The notes under the pieces are model-generated. The model did no database searches, had not been told where the DNA came from, and was given only the letters and a program-made list of their open reading frames with translations. From an uncultured Sutterella sp. (GTDB lineage Bacteria > Pseudomonadota > Gammaproteobacteria > Burkholderiales > Burkholderiaceae_F): DNA of 16,060 nt. The position numbers and the translations under genes are program-made. Below are positions 13,650-16,060 of the stretch, one piece after another; position 1 is the first letter of the stretch; the number at the start of each line of letters is the position of its first letter. The stretch spans positions 1 through 16,060 of the forward strand of contig CAJKMT010000040.1 in the NCBI GenBank assembly GCA_905201055.1. Reading direction: 5' to 3'.

Positions 13650-14837
13650 TCAGAACAAATTCACGAAGAAGCCGGCAAGAATCACAGATGTAATTGTTAC
13701 CGTCACGAAGCCGCCGATAATCATCGAGGGGAACATCTTACTCATCAGGTATTCATGTTCTTCAGGAGTTTTTGCCATTGCTTTGCAGGTGGATTCCGTA
13801 ATAATGGCGTTAAACGGGAAACCGTACAAAGCGGTGAGGCAATTGCAGAAACTCAATGCAAAGGACATCTTCATGACTTTTGCCGCCACCCAGGCGAAAA
13901 TCCCCATGCCCAACACACCGACAACAATCAAGGCAACCATCGGGAAAATGATGCTCGTGAGCATTTCAGGCGTGCAGTCCTTAAGACCATCGAAGACAAA
14001 CATCGTTAAGGCAAACATCAGGATGTTAAAGGAGTTGCAGCGATGCAAAATATCGGTTTCCAGGAAGCCCAATGAGCAGAAAACAACACCGAAAATCAAT
14101 GCCCAAACAGCGCCGCTTATACCGGTAAAGCCGCCCACCATCATGGAAAGCCAGGCCACCATACCGATCTTGGTGAGCATTACCACCGGCGTATTCAACG
14201 AGTCAGGCAAAGCCAACGGACCCCGACGCTCGCTTGAAGGCAAAGAGGTCACATTTTTGACGGCAGAGACTTCGTCTTGAGAGACACGTTGTCCTTCACG
14301 GAATTCGTTCAAAAGTTTTGCGCCTTCAGCCTTCATGAAAATAGCCGTCAGAGGGTAACCCGCAAAACCCTGCACGCAGTACATGGTAATGGCAAACACA
14401 GCCGCGGAGGTCAACCCGTGTTCATTGGCCGCTTGCTGCATAATCGTAGCGGCAACAATACCGCCTGTGAGCGGCGGAAGACCAGCCACGATGTAATCCC
14501 AATCCATAATGAGAGGGCAGAGCAACAGCGCCAAAATACACATCCCCGCCAATCCGACCAAACACATCACTACGGTCTTCCATTGCTCCATCAGCGTCTT
14601 CAGACTAATGACCGTTCCCATGTGAACGATTAAAAGATAGATACCGAGCGTAGCGCCAAAGGGCGTGAGGAACGAATCACTGACAAGATTGTGAGGAATT
14701 ACAGTCCAATAGCCGACCAGCAACAAACAGGCCGAAGCAAAAACGGAAGGCACCCAAGCCTTGGTCCATGTTGAAATGAGTTCGCCGATAATGACGACGA
14801 AACCGCAGATACAAAAAGCAGCTAAAAAGTTATACAT
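13650..14837 (-). CDS. Multi-spanning membrane protein, putative transporter
   Basis: A 395-residue integral membrane protein with about ten hydrophobic segments and a polar loop near residues 178-216. The two halves share a similar motif: CVQGFAGYPLTAIF (about 154-167) and CLTALYGFPFNAII (about 333-346), suggesting the inverted-repeat fold of ion-coupled secondary carriers; PPLTGGIVAA near 121-130 recalls glutamate:sodium symporter-like proteins. I cannot assign the family with certainty. The ATG at 14837 has a GAG-type ribosome site. It is the first gene of a pair with the M20 amidohydrolase downstream, so uptake of an N-acylated amino acid or a small peptide is a reasonable guess. A promoter and a palindrome precede it. 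Confidence 0.7.
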   Translation of the reverse strand: MYNFLAAFCICGFVVIIGELISTWTKAWVPSVFASACLLLVGYWTVIPHNLVSDSFLTPFGATLGIYLLIVHMGTVISLKTLMEQWKTVVMCLVGLAGMCILALLLCPLIMDWDYIVAGLPPLTGGIVAATIMQQAANEHGLTSAAVFAITMYCVQGFAGYPLTAIFMKAEGAKLLNEFREGQRVSQDEVSAVKNVTSLPSSERRGPLALPDSLNTPVVMLTKIGMVAWLSMMVGGFTGISGAVWALIFGVVFCSLGFLETDILHRCNSFNILMFALTMFVFDGLKDCTPEMLTSIIFPMVALIVVGVLGMGIFAWVAAKVMKMSFALSFCNCLTALYGFPFNAIITESTCKAMAKTPEEHEYLMSKMFPSMIIGGFVTVTITSVILAGFFVNLF

Positions 14838-14899
14838 AATTGGCTCTTTTTCTAATCAAGAAATCAGTAGGCAGTCGAATACGCCGCTACCTCAGTTGG

Positions 14900-14928
14900 A
14901 TTATATGTAAGCCTTAAAGCCTTGATTA
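14900..14928 (-). promoter_or_regulatory. Probable promoter of the transporter-amidohydrolase pair
   Basis: On the minus strand a perfect TATAAT (14900-14905) lies 17 bp from TAATCA (14923-14928), a half match to the -35 consensus. It would give a leader of about 55 nt. The weak -35 inside a palindrome suggests activator or repressor control. Confidence 0.45.
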
Positions 14929-14937
14929 TCAGGCTTT
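14916..14937. repeat. Operator-like palindrome over the -35 element
   Basis: A perfect 7-bp inverted repeat AAAGCCT (14916-14922) / AGGCTTT (14931-14937) with an 8-bp spacer, 22 bp in all, covering the -35 position of the promoter above. Length and placement fit a dimeric regulator site; no regulator gene lies nearby. Confidence 0.4.
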
Positions 14938-15045
14938 CTAGAGTGATTACCTTAGATATTGCGGTTTGCTAAGCAGGATCGCTTAGGGAAAGGTCTGAGA
15001 GATGGTTGACCGGGCAACGCCCGAATTTTCAGTTTTTAATAATGG

Positions 15046-15077
15046 AAGAGGATCCCGGCCAACACCGGAATCCTCTT
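15046..15077 (-). terminator. Terminator hairpin after ihfB
   Basis: Arms 15046-15058 and 15065-15077 form a 13-bp stem with a 6-nt loop. As minus-strand RNA it pairs fully, one pair being U-G; on plus the same position is C-A. It starts 29 nt past the ihfB stop. The tail (CCATTATT) is only moderately U-rich. Confidence 0.65.
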
Positions 15078-15106
15078 TCTGAACTTAGGTTGACGTTGAA
15101 AAACGC

Positions 15107-15400
15107 TTAAGCTTCAGGCGCTGCGCCATCCACTCGTATGCGCATTTTCTTGCCCGCCTTAAAGTGCGGCACGTACTTCGCCGGAACCATCACATTTTCG
15201 CCGCTCTTGGGATTGCGTCCCTGGCGCTCTGGGCGATAGTTCAGACAAAAGCTGCCGAACCCGCGGATTTCAATGCGTCTGCCTTCGGCCATAGCCAAAA
15301 TCATTGCATTGAGAACCGCTTTAACGGATTCGTCAACATCACGCGCACTCAGCCGCGTGGTTTTATTTGCGAGCCGTTCAATCAGCTCGGATTTCGTCAT
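15107..15400 (-). CDS. ihfB: Integration host factor beta subunit
   Basis: One half of the IHF heterodimer, which bends DNA sharply and assists promoters, replication and recombination. The 97 residues cover the whole HU/IHF fold: MTKSELIERLANK, the helix DVDESVKAVLNAMI, IEIRGFGSFCLNYR, the DNA-clamping arm GRNPKSGENVMVPAKY with the intercalating proline in RNPKSG, and VPHFKAGKKMRIRV. I chose the ATG at 15400 because the family begins at MTKSEL; an ATG four codons upstream (15412) has a closer GGAG and cannot be excluded. The gene follows rpsA by about 10-22 nt, the standard rpsA-ihfB order, so both probably share a transcript, ended by the hairpin at 15046-15077. Confidence 0.95.
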   Translation of the reverse strand: MTKSELIERLANKTTRLSARDVDESVKAVLNAMILAMAEGRRIEIRGFGSFCLNYRPERQGRNPKSGENVMVPAKYVPHFKAGKKMRIRVDGAAPEA

Positions 15401-15422
15401 GGCATCCACCATGCTTCTCCGA

Positions 15423-16060
15423 TTACTTTTGTTCGAGCTTAGCCTTCAACAAGGCACCCAAGTTGGTCGTACCGGAAGCGCCCTGAGCGTCTTGGTTCAT
15501 GCGATCCAAGGCTTGGCGAGCTTCGCTGGCATCCTTAGCCTTAATGGACAATTGGATGCTGCGGTTCTTACGGTCGATGCTGATGATTTGCGCCGTCACG
15601 CTGTCACCTTCCTTCAATTGCGTCGTAGCGTCTTCAACGCGTTCGGAGGAGATTTCAGAGGCACGCAAATAACCTTCGGTTTCGTCGCCCAAATCGATAA
15701 CGGCACCCTTGGCGTCAACGCTCTTGACCGTACCGGTCACGACAGAACCCTTTTCATGGGTGCTCGTGAAGTTGCTGAACGGATCACCGCTCAATTGCTT
15801 CACACCGAGGCTGATACGTTCGCGTTCGGTATCGATGCCGAGCACAACGGCTTGGACTTCGTCACCCTTCTTGTACTTGCGAACGGCTTCTTCACCCTGT
15901 TCGGTCCAAGAGAGGTCAGACAAGTGCACCAAACCATCGATGCCGCCCGTCAAACCGATGAAGACACCGAAATCGGTGATCGACTTGATTTGACCGGTAA
16001 CCTTATCACCCTTCTTGTGGCTTTGAGCAAATTCTTCCCAAGGATTGGGTTTGCATTGCT
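15423..16060 (-). CDS. rpsA: 30S ribosomal protein S1, C-terminal part
   Basis: S1 binds mRNA on the 30S subunit and is needed to load most transcripts. The window holds only the last 212 or so codons; the frame continues past 16060. Two complete S1 RNA-binding repeats are visible, one from KKGDKVTGQIKSITDFGVFIGL to ERERISLGVKQL and the next from EKGSVVTGTVKSVDAKGAVIDL to RKNRSIQLSIKAKD, joined by the usual linker SGDPFSNF. A short tail, TNLGALLKAKLEQK, ends the protein. The SGDPF and CKPNPWEEF linkers are typical of proteobacterial S1. It is upstream of ihfB in the conserved order. Confidence 0.96.
   Translation of the reverse strand, partial: QCKPNPWEEFAQSHKKGDKVTGQIKSITDFGVFIGLTGGIDGLVHLSDLSWTEQGEEAVRKYKKGDEVQAVVLGIDTERERISLGVKQLSGDPFSNFTSTHEKGSVVTGTVKSVDAKGAVIDLGDETEGYLRASEISSERVEDATTQLKEGDSVTAQIISIDRKNRSIQLSIKAKDASEARQALDRMNQDAQGASGTTNLGALLKAKLEQK

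Noticed and set aside
14981..15003. CTGAGAGATGG-like stretch resembling part of a thiamine riboswitch
   Set aside because: The rest of the TPP aptamer core is absent and no thiamine gene follows on that strand.

Overview
The window reads as a chromosomal housekeeping region of a betaproteobacterium in the order Burkholderiales. The intermediate GC content, an infA-type IF-1 with a C-terminal extension, the Pro-Arg-His tRNA cluster, a tmRNA tag ending RFALAA and a DUF362 protein with a Tat-like signal all fit the gut family Sutterellaceae (Parasutterella/Sutterella-like). The family assignment is inference from gene content, not from a database search. I see no insertion sequence, prophage, CRISPR array or defence system.

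Layout, left to right. (1) 1-320: end of an unrecognised minus-strand coding frame, separated from its neighbour by a perfect hairpin. (2) 326-2500, minus: folP-glmM, translationally coupled (folate and peptidoglycan precursor synthesis). (3) 2587-2894, plus: promoter and the tRNA cluster Pro(TGG)-Arg(TCT)-His(GTG). (4) 2992-5552, minus: htpX, lapB and infA, each followed by its own hairpin (inner-membrane proteolysis, control of LPS synthesis, translation initiation). (5) 5782-7157, plus: the tmRNA gene ssrA, then a PflA-like radical SAM protein. (6) 7219-8550, minus: the branched-chain amino acid carrier brnQ, divergent from (7) 8819-9850, plus: an exported DUF362 protein. (8) 9917-12329, minus: proB-proA, the first two steps of proline synthesis. 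(9) 12423-14837, minus: a multi-spanning membrane protein and an M20-family amidohydrolase, probably one import-and-hydrolysis unit. (10) 15107-16060, minus: rpsA (partial) and ihfB.

Functionally the window mixes translation (IF-1, tmRNA, S1, three tRNAs), envelope quality control (HtpX, LapB, GlmM) and amino acid supply (BrnQ, ProBA, the amidohydrolase/transporter pair). The points that depart from the expected pattern are the orphan coding frame at the left edge, a tmRNA tag with NNK where related tags have an acidic stretch, an infA leader with two stacked RNA hairpins, lapB detached from rpsA-ihfB and lacking lapA, a DUF362 protein with a degenerate twin-arginine signal, and the transporter/amidohydrolase pair with an operator-like palindrome and an intercistronic hairpin. 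None of these amounts to a clearly new system; the pair at 12423-14837 and the exported DUF362 protein are the least characterised.
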